Assembly: GCA_013365365.1 (NCBI GenBank) | Contig: JABVXU010000046.1 | Coordinates: 62,001-126,000, forward strand | Direction: 5' to 3' | From: Cruorifilaria tuberocauda | Taxonomy: Eukaryota > Nematoda > Chromadorea > Rhabditida > Onchocercidae | DNA length: 64,000 nt | Part shown: positions 25,375-40,300 of the stretch, piece by piece | Numbering within the stretch: the first letter of the stretch is position 1 | Layout of the letters: each line of letters begins with the position of its first letter | Program-made: the position numbers and the translations under genes | Notes under the pieces: model-generated | The model's database searches: none | Seen by the model: only the letters and a program-made list of their open reading frames with translations | Told to the model about the DNA's origin: nothing

Positions 25375-28300
25375 TCATAACTGTTCATCACTCGAAGAAG
25401 GTAGAATTTCACCTAGTGATGTCATGTCACCGTTTGATCCAGATGATGATACACTTCCATCTGCAGATTTAACCATTCTTGATACTGTTGCCGATGTTAT
25501 ACCAGTTGTAAGTTTCTTATGAGTACCGTGAGTGATATTATCAACCACAATTTCAACTTCATCGTCTCCAACAGTACCATCATCATCGACAAATACAGCT
25601 GAGGAACGTCGAAAGCTATTCTTCACCCATCGGGCAAATTTATTTACTTTGGTTCCAATATCTGAATATGTATTTCCGATTGACAGTGCACTGCTTTTCT
25701 GTTTCATTTCTTCTCGTAAAGTCTAAAACATTATATCACCACAGACTTAAGATAAATTTTATAAACCATTTAAGCAATCATTTCGAAACTCATCTCTGTT
25801 CTATCTATTTAGAATACGAAATCACCTTGAAAATTTTATTTAATGATTTAAGAAAACAATCTTTACGATGAATTTCGAGTAGTGAACAATATTAGCTTAC
25901 AGTGAACTTTTCAAATTATACCTGATGAATGATATCCATATCGCTAAGCGTATGTCTTCTCCAGAGTTTTCGTCTATCATTCATTTTAACTCGCACTTTT
26001 ATTTTATATTCATCAACCGATGGATTTTTTTCATCAGATTCCATTGGTGAAAGTGGCGCGGTATCAGCAATTTCGCACTCCGAAAATGCCACATCAGATC
26101 GATGAAGCTATAAATCTTTGAAAAATAATTGTGCGCTAAATCATTAAGTAATACTTGTTTATAGCTTGAAATTTTTATGAAAATTTAACATTTGGAATTG
26201 GTTTAAAATTAAAAAAACTTCTTCCTGCTTCAGATATTCCACTATAATACAGTTTATTTTAAATTTAATTTAAATGAAACAAAATCCTCCTTTCGAATAT
26301 AAAAATACGAGCGAAAACTACTTTTTATATTATTTATATTCTACTATTTATTATATCTTATTCATAATAATATGTATTCTAATTGAATCTGTAATTTGCG
26401 ATACCTTTGGTTGACTTTTTGAACGTTTCTTCTTAGTAATAAGCAAATACTGGAGCGACGAAGGTATTTCCAATATTTTATTTTCCGGATCCTTGGAATC
26501 ACGGAAGCAGCCTTCACCAGTGGATAATAATGTACCCTGATAATATCTCTTGAAATAATCCCCAGGAATTTCGGAGGCAAAATTAAACTGCGTTATCTGT
26601 GCAAGAAAAAATCTGTTGAAAACAAAATTTTTCAAATATATTGGAGACAAAAGAAAAGCTTGCAGATCTTGTAATCACAATTTTATTTCAGTGTAAGAAA
26701 AAGTAATGTGACATTATCTTAATATCTAATCAATGAAGTTTTATATTATAATTAATATAGCAGAAATTGTTTTCTGAATGAATGCATTACTATATCAACC
26801 ATATTAAAACAGCACTATTCCTACTTGACATTTGCACAAAGGTTAAAAATTATTCACAATTAACTTTATATTATAATTGATAACTTACTTCGACAGCTTC
26901 TAAATCGGGATGCCTTGGTGATGTGCTAACATTACGGGTGTATGGTGATAAATCACTGGATGCATAATCACTACTTGCAGTTGCCAGATGATCAACACAT
27001 GAAATAGTAACAGGGATAGTTAATGGTGCAGATGATGTCGTACTGTAATCAGATGTCAATGATAGCGCATCTGTTGAAGAAAAATCTTCCGTTGTTGCCC
27101 TTATCGATGGTGTTGATTTCTGAAAAAAAGTGCAAATGTTGAAAATTGAGAATTGAATTTTATAAACAATTAAAATTTATCGTTTTTATTTGCTCAACTA
27201 CTCAGCTTATTAAAATAATAAAATCAAGGAAATCAGTTTCAAATACAATATAATAATAATATACCTCTACGTGAGTCTTTTGTGCCAGCGAACGTTTCAC
27301 TTTCATTCCCATTTCACCGTCACGCCTTTCAAGTGCAGTAGAAGCCCATCCTTGAAGTTGTTGTAAACGTCGAATCTTCTCACGTGTTTCAACGCTTAGA
27401 ACATCAAGAGTGGGCGAAGATGCTAAATTCAGATGCCTCGAATGATTAACGAGATCATCAAGATCGGCATCATCATCCAGATCTGCATCTGTGCCAGCAA
27501 TAAAAATCCGTCGAGCGGAATAAATTTCCTGAAAATTAAGAACAGCCACTTTAATTTGGACTTTATAAAAGCTGGATTATTTGCATGATTAAAACAGTAC
27601 ATTTCTGTATTTCCGCAAAAGTATTTTTGCCATCTAAACAAATAAATAGTTCCATTACCCATCTTATCTTAATGAATTTCACAATAAGCTCAAGAGAAAT
27701 CTCAGTAAGAATGTTCTACTTGGTCTTCTACTGTTCGAAGATGCTACCGAAATATAAAAAAAAATTTAAAATAAATTTCGAAGCTATTTTAATCTTAATT
27801 GCATTAAAATTTTCATTTTGAAGTAAAAAGTGAAAATGACCTTTTGCCTTCGACGTCTCATTTCGTCTGCTTCGGTGTAATTCTGTATATTTCCATCATT
27901 TTCATTTTTCATTTCACGTAAATTGAATCGAGAGGTTACTGCATGAGATGCAGAATCGTGAGCCGAACCAAGTGAGGGTGAATGATCAGCTGATGAGCTA
28001 GTACCACAATATTGTTGCGTGGACTTGACTGGAGTTTGTTGTTGACGCGAAGCTATTTCAGCATCGATATCACGTTCCTGCATCGTTTGAAGGATGAGAT
28101 TCTCCCAACGAAAAAAATATAGCATCAATTTGGGTTAGAGTGACATAAGTGATTAATTATTAAAACTAACCCTCAATATCTCAAATATATCTTCTTTTTC
28201 AACTAAAATCTCACCCCGAATATCAAGTAATATAAGGTTCTGACAAGCTAATTGATACAGACCTGATAAATTCCAGTAGTTGAGTGTTCGCATATATTAG

Positions 28301-31300
28301 CACTACTGTCTGGTATCCTAGTAATTCTGCATATATTCTGCGCAGATGCAATGTTTGAAGAATGAATCGAATGATTACGTACTTTCTTCCGCTTTTCACG
28401 TTTCGAATTACATCGAACATTCAAAATTTGTTTTATCTAAAATTGGTAAAATATTTCAACGATTAAGAATACTTTCTAGTACCGTGAATTTGGCATTTTT
28501 ACCATAAAAATTCTTTCTCCTCATTAACTATTGAAAATTTTCAGTCGGTGACACCAAAATCTAAACCTCATCATTACCTTTCCACTTTTCTGTGCATCCA
28601 TCAGAGCGATCGCTTCAGCTTCATTAACCCGTTTAATTAAATTATGCATATCATTGAATGATGTAGTCATAATACTAGAATCTTGTTCGTTACTACCAGC
28701 AGTAAGATTAATACCCACAGCAGAATCATTTGATGTCGGTATTTGTGGTGGCACTTCATCTTCCGTTCTAACATTATCATCGAACATCCATTCGTACTAC
28801 AAATGAAGACTTTTAAAATTTCATAAAATATAATTGAGCATGGTATACACACCTGCCAAATAAAAAAATCAAAAAAATAGATAAATGATCTTACATAACT
28901 ACGAAAGTTTACAATCGGAGTGACATGATTATGATTTATTTCTTCTGTTTATCTTCTTTGTTTGTCTAACAGTTGAAACTTTAATTCCGATAAAGCATAC
29001 ATAAGTAATGAATGTTTCTATGATTTTGCATTGGTCAGACATATGTGTCACCATAGTAGCCATGTTGTCGTCACTAGGCCTTACAATTGATGGACCAAAC
29101 ATTAATGCCAAATTACGCGTTTCCATCTGCAAAACGACAACTTCTTTAATTTGATTGGTAAACAAGTAATTTTAAGACGAGAACTTGGATTATATCACAG
29201 TTTTTTTTAATTTGCAAAATTTCTAGCTACTAATTACTAACCCGCAAATTACTGAAAAAATTCTTTTTTAAATAAATGAAAAAACAACGATATAACAATG
29301 TAAGAGAAAACCGAAACTAATAATCTAATAGTAAATTACCTTATTGACATCACTATGTTCAACCACCGCTCTCAAATGTCCCATCAAATATTTTAACGTC
29401 TCGTAATGAGCAGAAGGAAGTTTACGAATCTATAGAATAAACATCATTTCTAACATGAACTAAATTTTACTCGAATTATATTTACTTCAATTATTTTCAA
29501 TTTAAAAAGAAAGATTCTTCTTTATGACAAAAAGATCTATTCCATCGAATATTCCTTAAGTTTCCAAAAAAATATTATTTGTCAAGAAGATGAAAAATTA
29601 AAGAATACTAAGGCTACTAAACTTTCCTCTCTAGGACGAAATAACTTACCAAGTAGCGAAGTTTTCGTAATCGTTGTGGATGAGACGCAATTCGATTAGC
29701 ATCAATGAAAAATGGATACAATTTATCTGTTAACAATGGTTCCGGTAATTTGCGTAAGAACATTTTCAACAGACTACTTACGACATTTACATCATTCCAT
29801 CTTGAATCCGTAAAATCGATCTGAATGAAGGATTTAATTTTTGAAGAATAACAAATTTTTCAGTATGAAAAATATTATGTGACATATAAAGTCATAGTAG
29901 TTTACCAAATAGAAGGATTAAACTGCTTATTACTGATTAATTCGATGGTTAATATTTCGAACTTTTTTTCGCAAAATCATCGCCATTTTGCTGACAACAA
30001 AATACCACAAAATGCATTGCATTGAATTTCAAGAGAACAGTCTTCGTATCTGATACTTATGATTTGAAAAGAACTTTTCAATGGTTTTAAAATAATTTTA
30101 TGAAGTGTAAATTAATTCATATATAACTCTGTCATATTTTAATAAATTCCGCTATTCAAATACGAAAAATAAAATTTGCTTGAAACTGTAAATCACATTT
30201 GTAAAGTCACTATTGAGTGTTTCTTTCAAGGCATTCACAGCAGCCGTATTACCCGGAATTCGATAGATACCAACCGTGTCCATACCATTTGCTTCTACCA
30301 CTCTTACACACAATCTAATAAGCAACGGAACCATCTGCAAAACTTTATTAATTTAATTAAAATTTGAAACTCCAATAAAAATAGGAATTTTTAAAGCAAT
30401 ATAATCAAAGTTCAGGAAAAAAGATAAGTGGAAATTTTAAGAGGAAAAGCCTTTACTTCAACAGTTGAATACGATGAGTGTTACTCTTATTTCATATTAA
30501 TTTGATCACTCTCAATTTTTAAAAAAAATTGAAGACTGAATTTTATGATGAATAGCAAAAAAATAAAGAACATAAAAGAAACTAAAAAGGATTGCGTAAA
30601 ATTCAGAAATCCAAATTTACAAGTAAAAACTTTCAAAGTTGTTATATATAATATTGATTCAAGCAGTTCTTGTCTTGAAAAACTATTGATTAATAAGTAG
30701 TTCTTCATCATTTAAATGTGTTAAAAAACTTATATACAATGATACTTATTTTTTAATAATACCTTTTTGATATGGATCGTCGGTCGCTTAGAAATATAGT
30801 AATACAACGAAATGCAACGAGAGAATTAATATTTCAATTTAAGAAGTATTAATTCTCTCTTTATTTTTTATCTTCTCCTAATATTTACAGTATCACGTTA
30901 CCCAAGCAAACAAATGTCAATTTTAGTTCAATCGCAAATTTATCGATATTATATACTGCATGATAAAAAAAAAAACTTACGTCACCATCACCACTTGTTG
31001 GATAGTCAACAATTTTTTGGCCCAATGCAGATGAATGCTGAGGTAGTGCTTGATCAGATCGACCAGATGAACACTGTTTTACTGTTTTCGTTTTTTTCCA
31101 CTTACGGATAGTCTTTGGTGTTGATGTGATGACAGCCTGATCGTCTGAAATAAATAAGCTGGAATAGATAGAATTAAACGAAACAATTGAATGAATTTAA
31201 GAATTCTTTAAAAAACTACAATAATTTTTTTTATGCATAAAATTATTGTAACTAACATAAACAAACAAAAAATATTTCTCATAACACATTATTACCAATT

Positions 31301-34300
31301 AGCTCTAAAATTTTCATGATACCACAATCAGAGAAAAGTTATCAGGTATTTATCTCTCTTCTCTAAAACAATTTTTGGAATTTCACTTTGCTACATTTCC
31401 GATCTGACCTGAAAACATTAAATGATTTCTCATTATTGATCTCTTACCATTAGTTGCTACTGTTCCTTCACCGACACCGGATCCTGCATCAACAGATGTT
31501 CCCGGTTGCATACTATGTTCAGTAGAGTGATGTCGTTTATTTATACCTGGCGATGGATAATGAGATGATTTGATTTTATACCTAAAATATATTTTGATTG
31601 TGAGACAGATTTTCTCCAATTATCATCATTTACACTTCAGAATATTCTAAAATTAATTCGAAATAATTAAAAATTTTTCCAGACAGAAGAATTGAGATGG
31701 TATGGGAAAAGAAACCAGTGAATTGAAAAATGAAAAAATAAACGACTGCTTCTCATTTATCAAATGATTTCGATCATAAAAATAGTATACCTCTGCATAA
31801 TTAATTTAGTGGTAGCATCACCGGTAACTTGATTTGTATCGGAAATGCTATTATTTGAATCCGTACTACAACGTTCTGCTATGGTTAGAGCACATTTGGT
31901 TGGTAATTGTACTAGATCACTTCGTGAACTACTATTTAATGAGGATGGATCTTCTTTTATTCCTCGTGATTCATATTCACGATCCGTACAAGACTGCTGT
32001 TGTTGAAATTTGCTCAAAGATTTCTATAATTAGGTTGAAATAATTTTTTATAAAAATGTATTAATGAAGTCATTTATATCGAAAAAACTCAATTCATTTA
32101 AAGGAATTGAGTTTATTACGCAATATTTCACATTCCTGAAATTTAGAACTAAGTGCCAATTTCACTTCCATGTGATACATGGATAATGTCTCAACCTCAT
32201 CAAAAGAAATTTAAAAATATGAACTCGTTTTAGGACGGAGAGAAAATTCCTGCTATTTCCATGCCTGACAGTTTAAAAGTTCAATACTAAGTTTTATGTC
32301 AAATTTCTGACAAAAAAAAAGAAAATAAAGAATAAAAGACGGTGTAGAAAAAGTTGTAAGATACTTATTAAAAAATTTCGACTTAACTAACAGCTCCTTC
32401 TTCATTAAACAAATTTTTCCTGCAAATTTTAACGTTTTGCAGCTAACCTTAGAAACATTAATATTCAAAATGAACATACAGCTTTGACCTTATTATTCAT
32501 TACTTCAAATTTTCAAGGTATGAAATAAGGGCGAAATTTAACGCTTGAAGAAGGTGTAATTGAAGGCAATTATATTTCCGACAACAGGCAATCCATGAAA
32601 AGATTTGAAGAAAACAAAGCCATTCTTCTTTTCATTCAATTATTAACTTAAAGCTATTCCGCCCAAGAACATGAGAATTTAATAATTTTATTGCTACTGT
32701 GATCAATGTTGTTAGTGACAACTGCAACTGCAATCAATTCATATTCCATGTACAAAATAATAGAAAGCACTGCTAGCACATCTGTTAACACTGAGAAAAT
32801 TCGGAAATTTCAACGATTTCAGCAGCTAACTGTGAGTAGTATTTGAGCAGTTTTATGAAAAGTAATGGATGAATTGTACTGAAAATGACAGAAGCAAAAA
32901 ATCCACTTGAAAAGGTTTGAAGAATGAGGCGGTAGAGACTGACAACAACGACAGTTACAACAGTACCTACAATAACAATAAACCGATCTCTCTTCTCTTC
33001 CTCCCACTTATCCACGCATAGCGTGCACATGCACAACACACATATCTATAAATATAGTTTTACCTATTCGTATGAATCTGAGGAACTGAAACATTTCATC
33101 CATCCACTTTTCTTTTACTTTTTTTCATTCCTCAAAATATATCATCAATTATTTATGGTAAAGCAAAAATTAATTTTCAATTTCACTGAGTTAGAAAATC
33201 AAAGAAAGGGAGAGAGAGAGAGAGAGAGAGAGAAGGAGGGAGAGGGAAAGGATGAAAATGCATAAAAGATAATGGAATATGAAATGAATAAACAAATGAA
33301 GAATGAAACAAATACTAACTTTATATTTCCTGTTAAAAAATGTCCTTGATTTTCAATAATGTGAATAAACCGGACGGACAAACAAACAGATCAATAGCTT
33401 TCTCTATTATTATTAACCGACTAGACTATTATTATTATTAGTATACACCTACCACTCTATTATTGCTACTATTATTGCCGGTATGGCAATAGTTCAAACA
33501 TCATCGTATCATCATCATCAAAATCAACAATTAAGTTGTATAACCACTTTTCAGAGAGATGCATTAGGGAATCATTAGATAACCTGAAAATTTTATTCAA
33601 TGCAAATACGTACAAGTTGATTATACACACATGCATGTACAGACAAAAAGACAGACAGATGCATAGGTAAACGTAAACTTACTCTCTTTCTGAATTGAAA
33701 TTTTTTAAAATCTCTAATGCTGATTTGGGAAATAGTGTATAAGGGATAAATGGAGGCCCTTCTCTTAATTTATTTTCAATTTCAAAACTTTAGCTAATTT
33801 GCTCAAATCAAATAGCCATGCACACACACACATTATATATATAAATTATTTAAAATTTTTAAATTAATAACACTTTGAGCATCAAAAAAATTCTCCTCTT
33901 TCTATCTTTTCTCTTCATTTCTATTTATATCAAATCGATTAAAAATTCCTGGCAAATTTGTCTGCAATTTGGTAGATGAGAAAATTAGCTATTATTGGAA
34001 GGAAAATCACTTTCATTTCAATTTCATCCTAATATGGGAAAAAAGGTATCCTATCAATTATCAAATTTCTCTCACATACACAATTATAGAAATGACTCTG
34101 TGATACACGGCCATATTTATTTTCAATTCAAAACTGAAAAGAAAACTATGATTGGCATCTTTACGATTATTACTTACTAAATTTTATTACCTCTTTCCTT
34201 ACATTATACGAAATAAATTTTAACGAATAGTTAATTTAAATCAAAAAATAATTAAATAAAGTAGTGGTAAAGAGCAGATGTCAAATTAGAGATATGTCAC

Positions 34301-37300
34301 AATTTGTATAAATCAAAATATTTACGAATATATTATGTTTACATCTTTCTTTCTCTTTTCCTTTAAAATAACAATTACAATCTTTAGATATCAGAGATAA
34401 GTATTAACACAATTTACATCGACAAACTGAAACAAGTCTGATAAGTTAGCAGTTATGACTAAATCCATAGATGGAATTGACCTATTTGTATTCTCATCTA
34501 GCATTTTAACTGATGTTAGAGTTAAAATGGCAACAAGACTGATAACGTTTGAGTAAAAGTTTTTGAGGCTTTAACAATTATGGATTTTATGTATTATATA
34601 AGTTCTGCCTGAAAAGCAATCTAAAGCACTATAACAAAAGAATGATTTAAAGAGCAAAGTAAGAAACCAATAGAAGCAGGCAGAAGCTATTTAATAGCAA
34701 ACAGAATTAACGAAGCCAAGATATCTCTCCTCCATTCTATTCATCCAACCAATAACATAGAGAGCAGAGAAAAGTGCTCGTGAAAATAGCTTAGGCTATT
34801 TTCATCCATCCAATATTCCATTTATTCATTCGAATATTTGTTCCACATTGAATAACTTTCTATCCGGATGGATATGCTAATGAAGAAGCCAGAAACGACA
34901 TATTCTGGAGAAGCAGAATAAGGGAATGACTATGTGAGTAAGAGAAAGAAAAATAAATAAAAGGAAAATAATATAAAAAAACATTAATACAAATCGATAA
35001 AACTTAACCGAAAAATATAAAAATATAATTTAACCTACGAAAGTATAATTTACTGGAAAATATAAAAGTATAAATTGTATATTTGGAATAGTAAATACTT
35101 CAGAACAAAAAAGTTTAGATTAATCATCATAAAAAATGAAGAAAACCAAGGGGAAGTGTTTAAGTTAAACTTTCAAATTCTTACTGTTTCTCAATTTTTT
35201 TAAAACGGAAGAATTCGTCAAATTCAATTCCTTTATTAATCTTATTTACGATGAAACCATTGTTCAACTTTCATCTTTATTGTTTCTACAGATAAATAAC
35301 ATTTTCGAAAAATAGATAACTCTGTCCTTACTTATCATTATTATAAAAATCAGTAAATGTTTTCTAGCGAAGTAGATAAAGGAAAGTAAACACGAATAGA
35401 TCGAATTGAGATCTTAGACATTTTGTCAGGTTTCATGTAACTTCGATCATCACGAATAACAAGTTTTGATATAATTTTTCGAATTTTTTCCCGTAAAGAC
35501 AGAAACTGGAAATAAACCATTACTTAACAGATTAAAATTACATAGTAAGAGAAAAGTAATGGAGTAGTTAACACGGAGTTATCAATGAGTGGTAAATATA
35601 AAATATAAAGCTTTATAAACTTTCTTTAAAAACGGACAAATTTCACGAAGATCTTCATCATATACATTCGATTGCGTAAAGAAAAGTTTTTAGCCAAAAG
35701 TAAAAAATTTCTCACACACTTGTCACTTCGGAAAGCAGAATATTGAAATCATAAAAATATGAAAGGAAAGAGTAAGAATGCATGATAACTGTACGAATCT
35801 CTTCCCTCTATCATCAGATAAAAACTTATGATTGGTCTTCGTTAATAATGTTTACTAATTACTTTTTTAATTCAAGTTTAAATTAATGAACCTACAAAAA
35901 CATATTTGTGATTGCAAATTTAATAGTGATTTAAGCTCTAGCACTGTCAATTTATTTCTCTTTGATTAATGTTAAAGAGCGAAAAAAAATTTCATAAATG
36001 AATAATATCGAATTTTTATTGATATTTGAAGTACAATTTCTTCCTAAATGATTAAATTATAGTATTGAAAGGGATTTGCATTTTAATATCCCAAAATTAT
36101 TAAAAATCTACTTATTTGACATTATTCAATTCAGATAATAAACGTCAATTTCAAAAGCAAAAACGAAAAAAATAACAGTATATTTAAACAAACTACAAAA
36201 TAAGCTGATGTATTTGTCCATTTAATTATTTCTTTTCATTAAAACTTATCTTTACTTATAACTGCAGCTTTTAACCGGTACGCGGAATGCAAGTAATCAG
36301 GATACCTCACAACAATTCATCACATCTGTCGTCTCGGGATATCGTTTTAGGCACGGGTCATTCTAAGGGAAGATGTTGCTTGTAAGTCTCTCAAAATACA
36401 CTTCACATTCCCTGATATGAAGAAGGGAAGGAGGAGACTTTGACAGGTAAAGAGGAATAGTCCCGTCCTAACGAACTTACTCCAAGACTTGGCACCCATC
36501 TCCTACCTCATTTCTATTCCTTCATGGATATCAGCCATGAAAATCTAGTCTACCCTATTCCTTCTCTTCTTCCTCTTCTCTCTTCACAATAACATTCAAT
36601 ACATCTCTTTTCTTTCTGCCAATACCTGATATCTATTTGAAAAAAATGAGTCGATCCTTTTAATGGGAGTAAAATTTAACGAAATTAAACTTTGTTTGAC
36701 TTTAAGATTTTTCCGTTTCCTTTAAATTTTAGATTATTGATGAGATAGAATTAACAGATGGAATATCGATTGATCCCAATCTACGAAATCCTTCGTCGAG
36801 CGTATGTGAGCAGAAATCGTCTACATGGAAAGGAAATGGTGTTAAGAATGTGAAGGTACATGCGATAGTCAATGGAAACTATCAGACATACATGAGATAA
36901 TCAACGATAAAGTAGCGAACATAATCCACTGAAGAAAAAACTGGTGGGGAATTAGAATTATTCAGTGTTAGTCATTTAGGATTTTACATAAGAAATATAA
37001 AGATGCAAATGTGGCAGTAATCTTGTGCTAGAGAAATTACGATTAGCATTGTGATAAGCAATTTTCTTAGCATAACTGTCAATTTGAATAAGTTTGTAAA
37101 GTAAGATTTGTTTCCACGAAACAGACTGTTATGTTTCACAAGTATAAGAATTAGATATTTAATTCATTCGACGGTGTTTGCTATTAGAATCTATGTTATA
37201 TTATTTTTAGATAAAAGATGTTATCTTTTCTTCGTTCATCAGTACCTTCGTTGTTCACATTTAATTCTTTCTCTTTTCTTTTATCATTTTCTCTTTCCTT

Positions 37301-40300
37301 TATTCCATTCATTTCATCATTTCTCCTTTACTCTCCCTTACTCACTACTTACCCACTCGTAATGTATAGAAAGTAATTATTTTGCCAAATGTAAACAACA
37401 TATTTATTTATTAACAATTAATTGCTTTCTCTTCCTTTTTTTCAAAATGATTTTTTTGCAGTAATTTATATGAATTGATGTTATTCTTGAATTATTTTCT
37501 AATCATATATTATCCTTAATGACTGATTAGAAGTGAATTTGCAGTTTTTTCGAGATTGAATGCAATTTGATTGGTATTTTTCTTTCTCCTTTCTCAAATT
37601 AGCTTAAATATATTGATTTTGTCAAATAAAATATTGCTATCAAGTAAATATCGTTCATGAATCAATACATCATCATACAGTTATAATTTTTTTTTTCCTT
37701 CCACTGATCAATTGTTTTTCTATCGTCAGCATTAGTCAAAAGTAAAAGATTGTAAGTGAAGAAAATTAAACATTGTACATAGAAGACATTTCAAGAATAT
37801 ATATATCTCAGCATCGTACCGCAGAAGGAACAGGTATTTCCTTTAAGTATTGGTATTAGCGATAGAACTGAAGGAAAAGCCATGAAGGAAACGTCGCAGC
37901 TAAGAAAAAGTCATTTGATTTCTTCTTGATCAATTCCTTCACGTTATTGCTTTTTATTCATATATTTCTGATATAATCGTTCCCAAGAAGAATCCCACGA
38001 AAAAAATCTAAGCTTGAAAAACCTAAGCCTGATCACTATCACCTAAACAATACAAAACAATTCGTTAAAGATGCTATTAAAGGAATGCAAAACATTTTAT
38101 ATAAGTTAACTTATGTCAATCAATAACTCGTAAGTAGTAAATTGCTACTTTTATATACATAGTAATTCACATAGTATTTGAATAACGGAAGTCAATTTGT
38201 CTATTCGATCTTTGTTAGCAGTACGCTGCTAGAGTAACTGATTAGAATAATCTGATCCATGTATTTCAATAATTCAATTAATTAGTTAGTAAGTGATCTT
38301 GTCAATAAATTTGTCATATCTGATGACTAATATTTCAGTTATCAGCTAACTGATTGTCAGCTAATCAAACAATCAATTTTCTTTTCATAATACCTCTTCG
38401 AATTGCTCATCAGATTTTTTTCGTTCTAATATACTAATATCCCCAAAAGAGCTAAATCATTCATGAATTTGTTCAATTCAAATTGCATTTTAATTCGCAA
38501 ATTTATTTTAGCTATTATAAAATTATTGGTTTAAATCAATAAAAAAGCGATTAATTCAAAAAGAAATATCATTGTAAAGGTAATAATTATGGAAGAGATA
38601 ATAATGACGTGTTAGCAATTATGTTTCGATAACAAATATATTGATTATTAGGAAATACTTTTATGTGGACGACGAATTGTATAGTTTTTTGAGGAATACA
38701 TTTTTAATTATTTATTGACAAAATAAGTAAATGTTATTTCGATAATCTATCAATTAATTTTCGATTCAATTTATTGGATTCAGCAAAACTTCACTTATCA
38801 TTTTCATTTTCCATAAGTTCATTTATGATTAATGCAAAATATTTCATTTTAAATGCTTCTTCGTAAAATTAACTAATAAGTGAAATATAAAAATGTCTGG
38901 TTTGTGGTAATAATTTTCTGCATTTAAAAAAATAAAATTATACAGTTGTTTTAAAATATGCTAACGGAAATGATTAGTTGTGTTTGACGTAAACTGACGT
39001 GTCATTCAACGTCGAGAATAAGAAACTGAAAATGAATAATTATTCTCTTACGTAATGGAGAAATCAACAGCTATACTCCAATTTTTTTAAAGAAAACACA
39101 AATGAAGAGAAAGAAACAACAGAAGAAAAAATTGATGATTGAATGATAAGATGAAAACTCATCTAATCGGTAATATTTCGGAAAAAAATCGATTAAAATC
39201 ATTATCATAACAAAAATTTACATAATTTAAATGAATTTTTATGAAAGATACAGAAATAATCCCGAATCCAGGAGAATCTTCTTTAAAACATCCAAAGTTA
39301 TGAAAATAACTAACGTAATTTGTATGGCACAAGAAAAAAATGGTAGTTTGCTTCTATTTCATCCTTTCCGTTTACGAAAGTTATTGAACTTTAAAAAGTA
39401 ACAAATATGTCTCAATATAAATTACTCGATAAAGTTATGTAAATCTCGGAATCTCCAAGAATATCATTACAACAAAATATGAACTTTTTGTACACTGCGG
39501 AAGGGCGGGAAAATTTCAGAAAATTTTCTAGAAATCCAGAAAAAACAACAACCAAGCGGAAAAAAAAATGAAAATCTACAAATATATTTTCAGTTCTTCA
39601 AGCTTCACATAACTTTAATACATAAATAAACCAAACTGAGAAAATAACTCACCGGATCGTCTGGTTCTATCTTTGTGGCAATCGCCCAACTATTTGAAAG
39701 ATTAGACGATATCTCAATGTTACTTGTAACACCGACAGAAACGATACCGTGATCACTCTGAGAGTTAATCAAAGTTGAGGATGCAATCCGGATAATTTGA
39801 ATCCATTTTAACATCTCACCTTCACTGCAAATAATGAAATTAATTTACAACAAATTTCAATCTAAATATCATTTATTTCTCATCTATCTTCCCTTCCTCT
39901 TATTCCGATAAAGACAGTAAAATATTGATAAAAATCATCTAATATGTGTTAAGCTCTTTCTTTCTTATACCTAACTCTTTAGAAAATGATATAAAAAGCC
40001 GCAAATACATAACAAAAATGATTGAATTCAAGTACAAAACATCAATCTCTTATATACTTCTTGTGCTAACATAATTACTCCTTTTTCTGCATAAGAACTT
40101 TTTTATTTATTTTTTTGGAGAGTAAACATAAAAACTAATTCCTTGAAATAATAGTTATTTGATAAGCAAAAGAAATAGCACTGCAATTGAGCTGAACATT
40201 ATCAAATGTTTTACAAACGCATGATGAAAACTGATACGATAATTTTTGTAATCTGAGAGAAATAACTTGGTAAATTTAGTATTTAAAGAATTAAAATTTC

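Noticed and set aside
30763..30786. 24-nt microexon RPTIHIKK before the RhoGAP exon
   Set aside because: It fits the phase, but the alignment to the ARHGAP21 domain start is better without it; direct joining of 30981 to 30334 restores the expected spacing.
37108..37362. 84-codon plus-strand frame rich in F, H, L and S
   Set aside because: Pyrimidine-rich low-complexity sequence in an intron, without gene signals.
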